Assembly (NCBI RefSeq): GCF_019203965.1 | Contig: NZ_CP076448.1 | Span: 1,007,001 to 1,071,000 of the forward strand | From: Elioraea tepida | GTDB lineage: Bacteria; Pseudomonadota; Alphaproteobacteria; Acetobacterales; Acetobacteraceae | Reading direction: 5' to 3' | Length of the DNA: 64,000 nucleotides | The notes under the pieces: generated by a model | What the model was told of the DNA's origin: nothing | Seen by the model: only the letters and a program-made list of their open reading frames with translations | Databases searched by the model: none | Shown: positions 11,645 to 24,511 of the stretch, piece by piece | Layout: every line of letters begins with the position of its first letter | Numbering within the stretch: position 1 is the stretch's first letter | Program-made: the position numbers and the translations under genes

Positions 11645-12486
11645 GCGCCCCGCGGAAGACGCAACGGCCGAGCCGGCTCAGGCTCTGGCTGCGGCGGAAC
11701 CGCGCGCTCGCGCGGCCGGCGGCGCTCGGGCTCGCAGGCGTCGCCGTCCTCGCCGGCGCCGTCCTGCTCTGGCGCGCGGCGGAGCCTGGCCGCGCCCTCG
11801 CCGCGTGGCGTGACCATGCGCTCCGGCTCACCGCCGCTTGGGGGCTCGCGGTAGAGGAGATCACCGTCGAGGGGCGGCGCAACGCCTCCGGCCCGATGCT
11901 GCTCGAGGCAAGCGGGCTCGAACGCGGCATGCCGATCCTCGCGGTCTCGCCGGAGGCGGTGCGCGCGCGTCTCGAGGCGCTGCCGTGGGTCGAGCGGGCG
12001 ACGGTGCAGCGGCGTTTCCCCGGGCGCGTCCATATCGTGCTCGCCGAGCGCGAGGCCTTCGCTCTCTGGCAGCGCCAGGGCCGGTTCGCCCTGATCGACC
12101 GCTCGGGCAAGGTGATCGTCGAGAACGACGTCGCCCCCTTCGCCGGCCTGCCGCTCGTGGTCGGTGCAGGGGCGGAACGGGCTGCGGCGTCGCTGCTCGA
12201 CGAGATCGCCCGCTTCCCCGAGGTGAAGCTGCGCGTCACCGCGGCGATCCGGGTGGGCGAGCGGCGGTGGAACCTGCGGCTTGCCTCCGGAGCGGACGTG
12301 ATGCTGCCCGAGGGAGCGGAGGCGGCGGCGATCGAGCGGCTCGCCGCCCTGCACCGCGACCAGGGGCTGCTCGACCGGTCGCTTGCCGCGATCGACATGC
12401 GCCTGCCGGACAGGCTCGTGCTCCGCCCCCAGCCGGCGCCGGAGCCGCCGGCCGGAGCGCGGCCGCCGCCGCGTCGGCCGACATGA
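11632..12486 (+). CDS. ftsQ: Cell division protein FtsQ
   Basis: A bitopic inner-membrane divisome protein that links early and late division proteins. The ATG at 11632 (284 residues, MRLLSAPRK...) is preferred over upstream in-frame codons inside ddl. A basic cytoplasmic N-terminus of about 30 residues is followed by one hydrophobic segment (LGLAGVAVLAGAVLLW). A POTRA-like region comes next (VEEITVEGRRNASGPML... LPWVERATVQRRFPGRVHI), then the periplasmic FtsQ beta domain with LAEREAFALWQ. The C-terminus is Pro/Arg-rich. The gene overlaps ddl by 13 bases and lies 13 bases before ftsA, as expected for a ddl-ftsQ-ftsA-ftsZ block. Confidence 0.92.
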   Translation: MRLLSAPRKTQRPSRLRLWLRRNRALARPAALGLAGVAVLAGAVLLWRAAEPGRALAAWRDHALRLTAAWGLAVEEITVEGRRNASGPMLLEASGLERGMPILAVSPEAVRARLEALPWVERATVQRRFPGRVHIVLAEREAFALWQRQGRFALIDRSGKVIVENDVAPFAGLPLVVGAGAERAAASLLDEIARFPEVKLRVTAAIRVGERRWNLRLASGADVMLPEGAEAAAIERLAALHRDQGLLDRSLAAIDMRLPDRLVLRPQPAPEPPAGARPPPRRPT

Positions 12487-12499
12487 GGCGGGAGGGGCG

Positions 12500-13825
12500 A
12501 TGAACGAGCTGTCGCGAGCAGGGGTTGCCGAAGCCGGGGCGGAGGGACGCGCAGGCCTCTCCATCGGGCCGGCGGCGCGCGGCCGGTTCCGTCGCGCCTC
12601 CGGAACGCTCGCCGCGCTCGACATCGGCTCGACCAAGATCACCTGCCTGATCGGCCGGGTCGAGAGCGACGGGCAGCTGCGCGTCCTCTCGGTCGGGCAG
12701 CACCGGGCCCGCGGCATACGCGCGGGCTCGGTGGTCGATTTCGAGCAGGCGGAGGCCTCGATCCGCGCCGCCGTGGCGCAGGCCGAGGAGCTCGCCGACA
12801 TGCAGGTGCGCGAGGTCGTCACCAACCTCTCCTGCGGGCGGCCGGCGAGCCACCGCCTCGACGTGCGCCTCACCCTCGGCGGCCACGCCGCCGACCAGAA
12901 CGCGCTCCGCCGGATCGTGCTGGAGGGACGGGCGCGCGCCTATGCCGAGGGCCGCGAGATCATCCACGCGCTGCCGCTCGGCTATGCCGTGGACGGCACG
13001 GAGGGGGTGAAGGACCCGCGCGGCATGGTGTGCGAGACGCTTTCGGCGCGTCTGCACATCGTCGATGCCGAAGTGGGCACGCTTCGCAACCTCGCCTCCT
13101 GCCTCGCCCGCTGCGACCTCGACATCGAGGCCCTCGTCGCCGCGCCCTTCGCGGCGGGTCTCGCCGCCCTGGTGGAGGATGAGCGCGAGCTCGGCGTCAC
13201 CGTCATCGACATGGGCGGCGGCACCACGAGTCTCGCCGTGTTCGCCGAAGGCCAGCTCCAGCACACCGACGTCATCCCCGTCGGCGGCCAGCACGTCACC
13301 AACGACATCGCGCGCGGGCTCTCCACCACCATCGCGCATGCGGAACGGATGAAGACGCTGCACGGCTCGACCCACGCCGTCCCCGAGGACGAGCGCGAGC
13401 TCCTGCCCGTGCCGCTCGTCGGCGAGGACGACCACGCGATCGCCAAGGTGCCGCGCTCGATGCTCGTCGGCATCATCCGCCCGCGGCTCGAGGAGACCTT
13501 CGAGCTCGTCCGCGAGCGGCTCGAGGACGCAGGCTTGGGCCGCGCGGCCGGACGGCGCGTGGTTCTCACGGGCGGCGCGAGCCAGCTGATCGGCGTGCGC
13601 GACCTCGCCGCCCAGATCCTCGACAAGCAGGTTCGGCACGGCCGTCCCCCGAGCCCCCGCGGCCTGCCCGACAGCGCCTCCGGCCCCGCCTTCGCCGTTC
13701 CCGTCGGCCTGCTCGTCTGGGCGGCGACGGAAGGACAGATCGCCCGCGACCTCGCCTCCACCGGCCACGAGGCCCCGCCCGGCCTCCTCGGCCGGCTCGC
13801 CACCTGGCTGCGCGAAAGGCTCTGA
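12500..13825 (+). CDS. ftsA: Cell division protein FtsA (actin-like membrane tether of FtsZ)
   Basis: A cytoplasmic actin-family ATPase that anchors FtsZ to the membrane. ATG 12500 has a GGAGGGG-type ribosome-binding site just upstream and gives 441 residues; the frame upstream is ftsQ shadow. The phosphate-1 loop ALDIGSTKITCLIG, the 1C-domain region, VIDMGGGTTSLAVF (phosphate-2), and the adenosine motif LTGGASQLIGVRDLA are all visible. The C-terminus LATWLRERL reads as the amphipathic membrane-targeting helix. About 33 residues precede the first conserved strand, so the N-terminus is somewhat extended. The gap to ftsZ is 57 bases. Confidence 0.95.
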   Translation: MNELSRAGVAEAGAEGRAGLSIGPAARGRFRRASGTLAALDIGSTKITCLIGRVESDGQLRVLSVGQHRARGIRAGSVVDFEQAEASIRAAVAQAEELADMQVREVVTNLSCGRPASHRLDVRLTLGGHAADQNALRRIVLEGRARAYAEGREIIHALPLGYAVDGTEGVKDPRGMVCETLSARLHIVDAEVGTLRNLASCLARCDLDIEALVAAPFAAGLAALVEDERELGVTVIDMGGGTTSLAVFAEGQLQHTDVIPVGGQHVTNDIARGLSTTIAHAERMKTLHGSTHAVPEDERELLPVPLVGEDDHAIAKVPRSMLVGIIRPRLEETFELVRERLEDAGLGRAAGRRVVLTGGASQLIGVRDLAAQILDKQVRHGRPPSPRGLPDSASGPAFAVPVGLLVWAATEGQIARDLASTGHEAPPGLLGRLATWLRERL

Positions 13826-13882
13826 GCCGGATGCGCCGCCGCTCCGAAACCGCCTGACCGCCCCACCCAAGGAGACCACGCC

Positions 13883-15460
13883 ATGGCCATCACGCTGACC
13901 CTGCCGCCCCAGGCGATGACCGATTTCCAGCCGCGGATCACCGTCATCGGCGTCGGTGGCGGCGGCTCGAATGCCGTCAACAACATGATCGCAGCCAAGC
14001 TCGAGGGGGTCGAGTTCATCGTCGCCAACACCGACGCCCAGAGCCTGATGGCGAGCCGCGCTGACCGGAAGATCCAGCTCGGGCCGCACCTGACCCAGGG
14101 GCTCGGCGCCGGCGGCCGGCCGGAAGTCGGCCGCGGCGCGGCGGAGGAGGCGGTGGAGGAGATCGCCTCCCACCTCGCCGGCAGCCACATGGTGTTCATC
14201 ACCGCCGGCATGGGCGGTGGCACCGGCACGGGTGCGGCGCCGGTGGTGGCGCGGATCGCCCGCGAGCGGGGGATCCTCACCGTCGGTGTGGTGACCAAGC
14301 CGTTCGAGTTCGAGGGGCTGAAGCGGCGCCGCGCGGCGGAGGCAGGGATCGAGGAGCTGCAGTCGGTGGTCGACACGCTGATCGTCATTCCGAACCAGAA
14401 TCTCTTCCGGATCGCAAATGACCGCACCACCTTCGCCGAGGCGTTCAAGATGGCCGACAACGTGCTCTACATGGGGGTGCGCGGCATCACCGACCTGATC
14501 GTCAACCCGGGCGTCGTCAACCTCGATTTCGCCGACATCCGCTCGGTGATGGCCGAGATGGGCAAGGCGATGATGGGCACCGGCGAGGCCGAGGGCGAGG
14601 ACCGGGCGACCCGCGCCGCCGAAAGCGCGATCAGCAACCCGCTGCTCGAGGAGGCCTCGATGAAGGGCGCGAAGGCGGTGCTGATCAATATCACCGGCGG
14701 CACGGACATGACGCTGTTCGAGGTGGACGAGGCCGCAAACCGGATCCGCAAGGAGGTCGGCGACGAGGAGGCCAACATCATCTTCGGCTCCTCGATCTCT
14801 GAGGAGATGGACGGCAGGATCCGCGTCTCGGTGGTGGCCACGGGTATGGAAGCCAACACCGCCGCCAAGCCGCGCCCCACGCTCGTGAGTGTTGCCGGCG
14901 CCCCCGCGCCACGGCCCGCGGCTCAGCCCACCCCGCAGGCCTCCGGCCAGGCAGCGGCTGCGGTGGCGGCCGCTGCGATCGGCGGGACGGGCGCGTTGCC
15001 GCAGCGCGCCGCCGCCCAGCCGACGATGACCGCCGCCCCGGCCCCGTCGTTCCCGACCGCCGGCGCCACCGCTCTGGCCCCCGACCTCGAGCCGGGCATC
15101 GCGCCCGCGGACCCCGCACCGGCCCCACCAGCCGAGCCGCCACTGCCTGCGGCACCGTCCTTCGCCGCACGCGCCCCCGAGCCGCAGCCGGAGCCGCAGG
15201 CCCAAGTCTCCCAGGGTGGTGAGCGCCGGCCGAGCCTGTTCCGGCGCGTGACCAACCAGCTGATGCAGCGTGACCTGGAGCCGCCGCGGCAGGCGCCGAC
15301 GCTCGGGGCGGCGGCCGCGCCGCTGCGCCAGCCGCCCGCTCCTCCCGCTGCTCCCACCGTGCGGGCCGAGCCGCCCACCCGCCCGGCCGCCCCGAGAACG
15401 CCCCCGATCGACGAGCTCGGCCTCGACATTCCCGCCTTCCTGCGCCGCCAGGCGAACTGA
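13883..15460 (+). CDS. ftsZ: Cell division GTPase FtsZ
   Basis: The tubulin homologue that forms the Z ring. It has an AAGGAG ribosome-binding site before ATG 13883. The core domain shows [15 protein letters not shown], the tubulin signature GGGTGTG at about residues 111-117, PNQNLFRIA, and the T7-loop region [11 protein letters not shown] that completes GTP hydrolysis in the next subunit. The core ends near residue 325. After it comes a long disordered linker rich in Pro and Ala, then the C-terminal peptide [12 protein letters not shown], which binds FtsA and other partners and is typical of alphaproteobacteria. At 525 residues it is much longer than the 383 of E. coli, entirely because of the linker. 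A strong hairpin follows 22 bases after the stop. Confidence 0.98.
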   Translation: MAITLTLPPQAMTDFQPRITVIGVGGGGSNAVNNMIAAKLEGVEFIVANTDAQSLMASRADRKIQLGPHLTQGLGAGGRPEVGRGAAEEAVEEIASHLAGSHMVFITAGMGGGTGTGAAPVVARIARERGILTVGVVTKPFEFEGLKRRRAAEAGIEELQSVVDTLIVIPNQNLFRIANDRTTFAEAFKMADNVLYMGVRGITDLIVNPGVVNLDFADIRSVMAEMGKAMMGTGEAEGEDRATRAAESAISNPLLEEASMKGAKAVLINITGGTDMTLFEVDEAANRIRKEVGDEEANIIFGSSISEEMDGRIRVSVVATGMEANTAAKPRPTLVSVAGAPAPRPAAQPTPQASGQAAAAVAAAAIGGTGALPQRAAAQPTMTAAPAPSFPTAGATALAPDLEPGIAPADPAPAPPAEPPLPAAPSFAARAPEPQPEPQAQVSQGGERRPSLFRRVTNQLMQRDLEPPRQAPTLGAAAAPLRQPPAPPAAPTVRAEPPTRPAAPRTPPIDELGLDIPAFLRRQAN

Positions 15461-15482
15461 CGCCACAGCGATCGCCCCTGCT

Positions 15483-15515
15483 TCGGCCCCCGCGAAACTG
15501 GCCTGCGGGGGCCGA
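15483..15515 (+). terminator. Hairpin after ftsZ, probable end of the dcw transcript
   Basis: A perfect 11-base-pair inverted repeat (tcggcccccgc at 15483-15493 and gcgggggccga at 15505-15515) encloses an 11-base loop, 22 bases after the ftsZ stop. No T-run follows, so termination may be partial or Rho-assisted, or the stem may protect the 3' end. It is the first obvious hairpin after the long chain of overlapping genes. Confidence 0.6.
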
Positions 15516-15842
15516 GTCGGCGCATTTCCGAAGTATTCCCGAACTTGCCCAGAATTCGCCCGAAATGTGCAAGAATTGGGGCAGGGCTTTGAAATACGCG
15601 GTAACAAGCCTTGACTTGAGCCTCGGCCTCCCGCCGCCTAGGGTCGAATCGTGCCACGGTGCCTTTCCGCGCGTCGTGGCTCCGGAACGGCGCTGGAGGT
15701 CTACGCCCCACCCGGTCCGCTGCCTTCTGACGACTGAAGGGTCGCCCGGACCGTTTGGAAGATCGCCCGTGCCGATGACACCTGAGCGCGCTCCGCGCCG
15801 GAACCGAGTGGGCCCCTCGGGGGCACGACGCAAGGGGCCGAG
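15516..15842 (+). promoter_or_regulatory. Intergenic region before lpxC with an AT-richer patch (probable promoter region)
   Basis: This stretch between the ftsZ hairpin and lpxC holds no convincing gene. From about 15525 to 15620 the base composition drops clearly below its surroundings, as expected for a promoter in a GC-rich genome. A TTGACT box lies at 15611-15616, but no good -10 element sits 16-18 bases downstream. An imperfect inverted repeat, gcccagaattc (15547-15557) against gaattggggc (15572-15581), could form a leader structure or operator. The remainder, 15650-15842, is GC-rich without recognisable elements. I infer that lpxC transcription starts here. Confidence 0.35.
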
Positions 15843-16865
15843 ATGAGAGCTGAAACAACCGCACGCGAGGACCGGGCCGCTTTCGGCAGGGGTGTGCGTG
15901 ACCGGGCGGTGCTTGCGACCTTCGCCTCGCCGCAGCGCACGCTTCGGGCACCGATCGGCTGCACCGGCGTCGGCCTGCACTCGGGGGCGCGCGTCTCGCT
16001 CCGCCTTCTGCCGGGGGCTGCCGGACGGGGGATCGTGTTCCGGCGAACCGACCTTCCCGGCGGCCCGGTCGAGATCGCCGCCGCCCATGATCGCGTGGTC
16101 GACACGCGGCTCAACACCACGCTCGGCCTTCCCGGCCGTCCCGAGGCCGTGGTCGGCACGGTCGAGCACCTGATGGCCGCGCTCTCCGGCATGGGGATCG
16201 ACAACGCCGTGGTCGAGCTCGACGGGCCGGAGGTTCCGGTGCTCGACGGTTCCGCCGCACCCTTCGTGTTCCTTCTCGAGTGCGCGGGTGTGGTGCCGCT
16301 CGAGGCGCCGCGGCTGATGATCGAGGTGCTGCGGCCGGTCAGGGTCGAGGACGGGGAGGGCTTCGTCGCCCTGCTTCCGGCCAAGGCACCCGGACTTGTG
16401 ATCGAGGCGGAGATCGACTTCCCGGCCGCGGCGGTGCGTCGCCAGGCACGCGCGATCCGCCTCACGCCTCAGGCCTTCAAGGCCGATCTCGCTGCCGCGC
16501 GCACCTTCGGCTTCGTCGAGGAGGTGGAGGCGCTCCGGGCCGCCGGCCTCGCCCGCGGCGGATCATTGACCAACGCCGTCGTGGTCTCCGGCGCGCGTGT
16601 GCTCAACGAGGGCGGGCTTCGCTTCGCCGACGAATTCGTCCGCCACAAGATCCTCGACATGGTTGGGGACCTTGCCCTCGCCGGCCTGCCCCTCTCGGCG
16701 CATGTGATCGCGCGGCGGCCTGGCCACCGGCTGAACAACGCGGTGCTTCGCGCCCTGTTCGCCGACCCGGCGTCGTGCCGGATCGTGCCGGCAGGAGCCG
16801 GCGCGGGCGCCCAGGTCAGGGCCGGCGTGGGCGGCCTCTCCGCGGCGGCGGCCGCGCCGGCCTAA
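15843..16865 (+). CDS. lpxC: UDP-3-O-acyl-N-acetylglucosamine deacetylase LpxC
   Basis: The zinc-dependent deacetylase that catalyses the committed step of lipid A synthesis in the cytoplasm. The 340-residue frame begins at ATG 15843. The conserved family N-terminus (QRTLRAPIGCTGVGLHSG) starts only near residue 35, so either this protein has an N-terminal extension or translation begins at a later codon. Zinc and catalytic landmarks are present: VEHLMAALSGMGIDNA with the first histidine, LDGSAAPFVFLLE, and FVRHKILDMVGDLAL with the His and Asp ligands. The C-terminus is Ala/Gly-rich. It follows ftsZ as in many alphaproteobacteria. Its presence shows a lipid A-containing outer membrane. Confidence 0.95.
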   Translation: MRAETTAREDRAAFGRGVRDRAVLATFASPQRTLRAPIGCTGVGLHSGARVSLRLLPGAAGRGIVFRRTDLPGGPVEIAAAHDRVVDTRLNTTLGLPGRPEAVVGTVEHLMAALSGMGIDNAVVELDGPEVPVLDGSAAPFVFLLECAGVVPLEAPRLMIEVLRPVRVEDGEGFVALLPAKAPGLVIEAEIDFPAAAVRRQARAIRLTPQAFKADLAAARTFGFVEEVEALRAAGLARGGSLTNAVVVSGARVLNEGGLRFADEFVRHKILDMVGDLALAGLPLSAHVIARRPGHRLNNAVLRALFADPASCRIVPAGAGAGAQVRAGVGGLSAAAAAPA

Positions 16866-16941
16866 GTACCCGCCAACGCGGGGTGACCCGCGGCCGATCG
16901 GCACGGCGGGAACGACGCGCCTCTGGCGAGACGCGCACCGA

Positions 16942-16950
16942 TGCTATAGT
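16942..16950 (+). promoter_or_regulatory. Extended -10 promoter candidate for bamD
   Basis: TGCTATAGT at 16942-16950 fits an extended -10 (TGn plus a hexamer matching TATAAT at five of six positions). It ends only 11 bases before the bamD ATG at 16962, so a transcript starting about seven bases downstream would have a leader of roughly five bases. No good -35 box and no Shine-Dalgarno sequence are visible. Confidence 0.4.
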
Positions 16951-16961
16951 CCAGCACCCTC

Positions 16962-17819
16962 ATGAGCAGGACGGCTGATCCGGCACGCGCGCGCGCCTCG
17001 CCCCGCCGGCCCGCGACACTCGTCGCGGCGCTCGCGGCAGCGCTCGCCCTCGCCGCCTGCCGCACCGACGACCCGGCCGACCCGCTGATCTCTCGCGAAC
17101 GGCCCGTGGAGCAGATCTACAACGAGGCGGTGGACGAGCGAGAGGCGGGCAACTACGGCCGCGCCTCGGCCCTGTTCCAGGAGGTCGAGCGTCAGCACCC
17201 CTACTCGCCCTGGGCCACCACCGCCAAGCTCATGGCCGCCCATGCCGAGTACACGCGCGGCCGCTACACCGAGGCGATCGGTATGCTCGACCGCTTCATT
17301 CGCCTCCACCCGGCGCACCGCGACATCCCCTACGCCTACTATCTCCGGGCGATGTGCTACTATGAGCAGATCGCGGACGTGCAGCGCGACCAGAGGATGA
17401 CGCAGCAAGCCTTGAGCGCGCTGCAGGACGTCGTCAACCGCTTCCCCGACACGGCCTATGCGCGCGATGCGCGGCTCAAGATCGATCTCGCCCGCGATCA
17501 TCTCGCCGGCAAGGAGATGGTGATCGGCCGGTACTACCAGCAGCGGCGGCTCTTCGCCGCCGCGCTGAACCGCTTCCGGACGGTGGTGGACCAGTACGAC
17601 ACCACCAACCACGTGCCCGAGGCGCTGCACCGTCTCGTCGAGGTCTATCTCGCTCTCGGCCTGACCGAAGAGGCGCGCAAGACCGCTGCCGTGCTCGGCC
17701 ACAACTATCCCGGCAGTTCCTGGTACCAGGACAGCTACGCCCTGCTCACCCCGGGCGCCCAGCCGTCTGAGGGCGAGCGGCCGGGCCTGCTCACGCGGCT
17801 GTGGAACTCGGTGTTCTGA
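16962..17819 (+). CDS. bamD: Outer-membrane assembly lipoprotein BamD
   Basis: An essential lipoprotein of the BAM complex that helps BamA insert beta-barrel proteins into the outer membrane. The 285-residue product has a basic N-terminus, a hydrophobic signal and the lipobox LAAC at about residues 30-33, so the mature protein starts at that cysteine. Beyond it lie tetratricopeptide-like helices: YNEAVDEREAGNYGRASALFQEVERQHPYS and so on, then RYTEAIGMLDRFI and DTAYARDARLKIDLARDHLAGKEM (each quoted in part), the order and spacing seen in BamD/ComL. Gene order lpxC-bamD-recN-ligA is conserved in alphaproteobacteria. No Shine-Dalgarno sequence precedes the ATG, and a -10-like element lies very close to it. 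Confidence 0.93.
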   Translation: MSRTADPARARASPRRPATLVAALAAALALAACRTDDPADPLISRERPVEQIYNEAVDEREAGNYGRASALFQEVERQHPYSPWATTAKLMAAHAEYTRGRYTEAIGMLDRFIRLHPAHRDIPYAYYLRAMCYYEQIADVQRDQRMTQQALSALQDVVNRFPDTAYARDARLKIDLARDHLAGKEMVIGRYYQQRRLFAAALNRFRTVVDQYDTTNHVPEALHRLVEVYLALGLTEEARKTAAVLGHNYPGSSWYQDSYALLTPGAQPSEGERPGLLTRLWNSVF

Positions 17820-17876
17820 GCCTCGGCGCGGCTCGGACCGCGCGCGCTCCCGGCCGAGCGTGAGCTGCGGCCATCG

Positions 17877-22036
<4,160 letters not shown>

Positions 22037-22037
<1 letters not shown>

Positions 22038-23842
22038 CACGCCCGCCCGAGCGGCGCGCAGGCGCGCGCGAGCCAGTCGCCGACCTCCGGCTCGACGAGC
22101 GGGGCGATCTCGCGCTGCACGCGCGCGTGATAGGCGTCGATCCAGGCCCGTTCCGAGTCCGCGAGGAGCGCGGGCAGGATCAGGCTGCGGTCGAAGGGAA
22201 CAAGCGTCAGCGTCTCGAAGCCGAGGAAGGGCCGCGCCGCCCCCTCGATCGCCTCCTCGCGCACGAGCACGAGGTTCTCGAGCCGGATGCCGAACCGGCC
22301 CGGAGCGTAGAAGCCGGGCTCGTTGGAGAGGATCATCCCAGGCGCGAGCGGGACCGGCCGCGCCGCGCGCGAGAGCGACACCGGCCCCTCGTGCACCGAG
22401 AGGAAGCTTCCCACGCCATGGCCCGTGCCATGATCGTAGTCGAGGCCCACGTCCCACAGCGCGCGGCGGGCGAAGGCATCGAGATGCGGCCCGGCGACAC
22501 CTTTGGGGAAGCGGGCGGTTGCGATCGCGATATGGCCCTTAAGCACGCGAGTGAACCGGTCGGCGATCTCGTTGCGATCGGGCGGAGAGGGCCCGACGAG
22601 CACGGTGCGCGTCACGTCCGTCGTGCCGTCGCGATACTGGCCGCCGCTGTCGATCAGGAACAGCTCGCCGGGGCTGATCCTGCGGTCGGTCGCCGCGGTG
22701 GCGCGGTAGTGGATGATCGCGCCGTTCGGCCCCGACCCCGTGATCGCCGGGAAGCTTTCGCCGACGAAATGCTCGCCCGAGGCGCGGAAGCGCAGAAGCG
22801 CCTCTCCAGCCGCGCGCTCGGTGAGACCGCCGCCCTCTGCCGCGCGCTCGAACCAGGCGAGGAAGCGGGCAAGTGCTGCGCCGTCGCGTCTGTGCGCGGC
22901 GCGGGCGCCTTCCTGCTCGGTCTCGTTCTTGACCGCCTTGGGCAGGGCGACAGGGTCGTCGGCCGCGACCACGGTCGCGCCCGCGGCGCGCAGAGTGGCG
23001 GCGAACCAGGCGGGAACGGTGCGCGGGTCGACGAGCACCCGCGCCTTCGCCGCACCAAGGTCTGCAAGCGCTGGGCGGAGCCGCTCGACCGGCTCGACCG
23101 TGACGGCCTCGCCGAGCGCCGCCCGCACCTCCGCGCCCACACGGTCAGGCGCGAGGAACAGGGCGACACGTCCGTCGGCGTGCACGAGAGCATGGGCAAG
23201 AGCGACCGGGGTGTAGGGAAGGTCGCTTGCGCGGATGTTGAGGAGCCAGGCGATGCTCTCGGGCGAGGCGAGCACCGCCGCCGCCGCCCCCGCCTTGCCG
23301 ATCGCCGCGCCGATCCGCTCCCGTTTCGCCGCCGCCTCCTCCCCGGCGAAGCGGACCGGGTGGAGCACCACCGGCGAGGCGGGCGGGGCGGGACGGTCGG
23401 TCCACACGCGATCGATGAGATTGTCCTCGACCGGCACGAGCACCGCCCCGGCCGACTCCGCTGCGGCCGCGAGCTTGGCTACCCCCTCCTCGCCGTGAAG
23501 CCAGGGGTCGTAGCCGAGCCGCATGCCGGCGCGCAGAACCTCGCGCAGCCAGTCCTCCACCGGCGCCTCGACGCTGTGGCGCAGCGTGAACAGGGACTGG
23601 TCGATCTCCGCTGCCGCCTGGAGCTGGTAGCGCCCGTCTGTGAAGAAGGCGGCACGGTCGGCGAGCACGACCGCGAGCCCGGCGGAGCCGGTGAAGCCGG
23701 TGAGCCACCGAAGCCGGTCGGCCGAGGGGGGGATGTATTCGCCGAGATGGGAATCGGCGCGGGGGACGACGAAGCCGTCGAGGCCGCGCCGGGAGAGCTC
23801 GGCCCGAAGCGCTGCCACGGGCGTGTTCACGAAAGGTTTCAC
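22037..23842 (-). CDS. pepP: Xaa-Pro aminopeptidase (M24B)
   Basis: A cytoplasmic metallo-aminopeptidase that removes N-terminal residues next to proline. The 601-residue product starts at a GTG. It has the three-domain layout of the long, APP1-like enzymes: two creatinase-type N-terminal domains (GFVVPRADSHLGEYIPP, LTGFTGSAGL) and a C-terminal pita-bread domain. The domain carries metal-binding residues in FLIDSGGQYRDGTTDVTRT, DYDHGTGHGVGSFLSVHEGP, SNEPGFY and FGIRLENL. Its length is similar to eukaryotic cytosolic aminopeptidase P rather than the 440-residue E. coli PepP, so the symbol is approximate. The DUF1810 gene follows in the same transcript. The upstream region is shared with a divergent DUF1127 gene. 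Confidence 0.9.
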
Positions 23843-24019
23843 GACGCTGTCATAGCTCCGCGAAATCCATGCGCTAGGCGCATAGCGGCCGAGGCATCAT
23901 CTCGCATGTGCGAAATGCCGGCGACTCCCATCTTTCCGTCAGCGATCCGGGGGTGGCAGCCGGCGCCAGGGACGGCGACGGCCGAGAGCTGCCCCCCTCG
24001 CCGGAAAGGACCCTAGACC
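23843..24019. promoter_or_regulatory. Divergent intergenic region between pepP and the DUF1127 gene
   Basis: This 177-base region must hold promoters for both directions. It contains two short inverted repeats: ATGCGC-tag-GCGCAT at 23869-23883 and TCGCA-tg-TGCGA at 23902-23913. TATGAC read on the minus strand (23849-23854) could be a -10 for pepP but lies almost on its start codon. A purine-rich GGAAAGGA lies shortly before the DUF1127 start. No gene is visible here. Confidence 0.35.
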
Positions 24020-24439
24020 ATGGACCCCCGCATCACCAAGGAGGAGACAGCCCTCCTCCTCAACCTGGCGCCGAGCCGCACCGCGCAGGAGGTGGAGGCG
24101 ATCCGGCTTGCCGCCATCCGCGCGCGCGACGAGGCGATCGGCCGGGCGATCGCGCGCGGTGTCTCCGCCCTGTGGCGTGGCCTCCGCGCCGCCGTTCTGT
24201 TCCTGCTCGACTATCCGCGGCGCCGGGCCCTGTTCGAACAGCTCCAGGCGATGTCTGACCGCGAGCTCGCCGATATCGGGCTCACGCGCTCTGACCTCGC
24301 GCGCGTGTTCGACGAGGACTTCCCGATGAGCGTGGCGACGCGCGAGCGGGAGCGGCGCGAGGCCGCGGCAGAGGCCGCGCAGCCGAAGGCGGCGGCGGCG
24401 AACAGCAACCTCCCCGTCGGGGCGAAGACCGCCGCCTGA
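24020..24439 (+). CDS. DUF1127 (YjiS-like) domain protein
   Basis: A 139-residue protein with a GGAAAGGA ribosome-binding site. The segment from about residue 68 to 95 (DYPRRRALFEQLQAMSDREL followed by ADIGLTRSDL) matches the DUF1127 motif found in small, basic, often RNA-associated alphaproteobacterial proteins. Unlike the usual 45-70-residue members, this one has a 60-residue N-terminal helical region with TAQEVEAIRLAAIRARDEAI and a hydrophobic stretch (AAVLFLLDY), and a charged Ala-rich C-terminal tail. Short DUF1127 proteins have been linked to phosphate and carbon metabolism and RNA turnover; whether that holds for this longer form is unknown. It stands alone and ends before a clear terminator. 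Confidence 0.8.
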   Translation: MDPRITKEETALLLNLAPSRTAQEVEAIRLAAIRARDEAIGRAIARGVSALWRGLRAAVLFLLDYPRRRALFEQLQAMSDRELADIGLTRSDLARVFDEDFPMSVATRERERREAAAEAAQPKAAAANSNLPVGAKTAA

Positions 24440-24466
24440 ACCGCGCCGCGACGCCTTGGCGATACG

Positions 24467-24498
24467 GGGCGGGCTCCGGAGACGGGGCCCGCCCTTTT
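24467..24498 (+). terminator. Intrinsic terminator after the DUF1127 gene
   Basis: An 11-base-pair stem with one G-T pair (24467-24477 with 24484-24494), a six-base loop, and then TTTT at 24495-24498. It lies 28 bases after the DUF1127 stop and 14 bases beyond the end of the convergent prmA, so it could serve both directions, though the T-run favours the plus strand. Confidence 0.8.
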
Positions 24499-24511
24499 CG
24501 CGTGCCGTGGC

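Noticed and set aside
12236-15607. A 1123-codon minus-strand open frame opposite ftsA and ftsZ.
   Set aside because: It is antisense to two clearly conserved genes, has low-complexity Arg/Gly/His-rich composition, and no ribosome-binding site or domain. Such frames arise from high GC with few stop codons.
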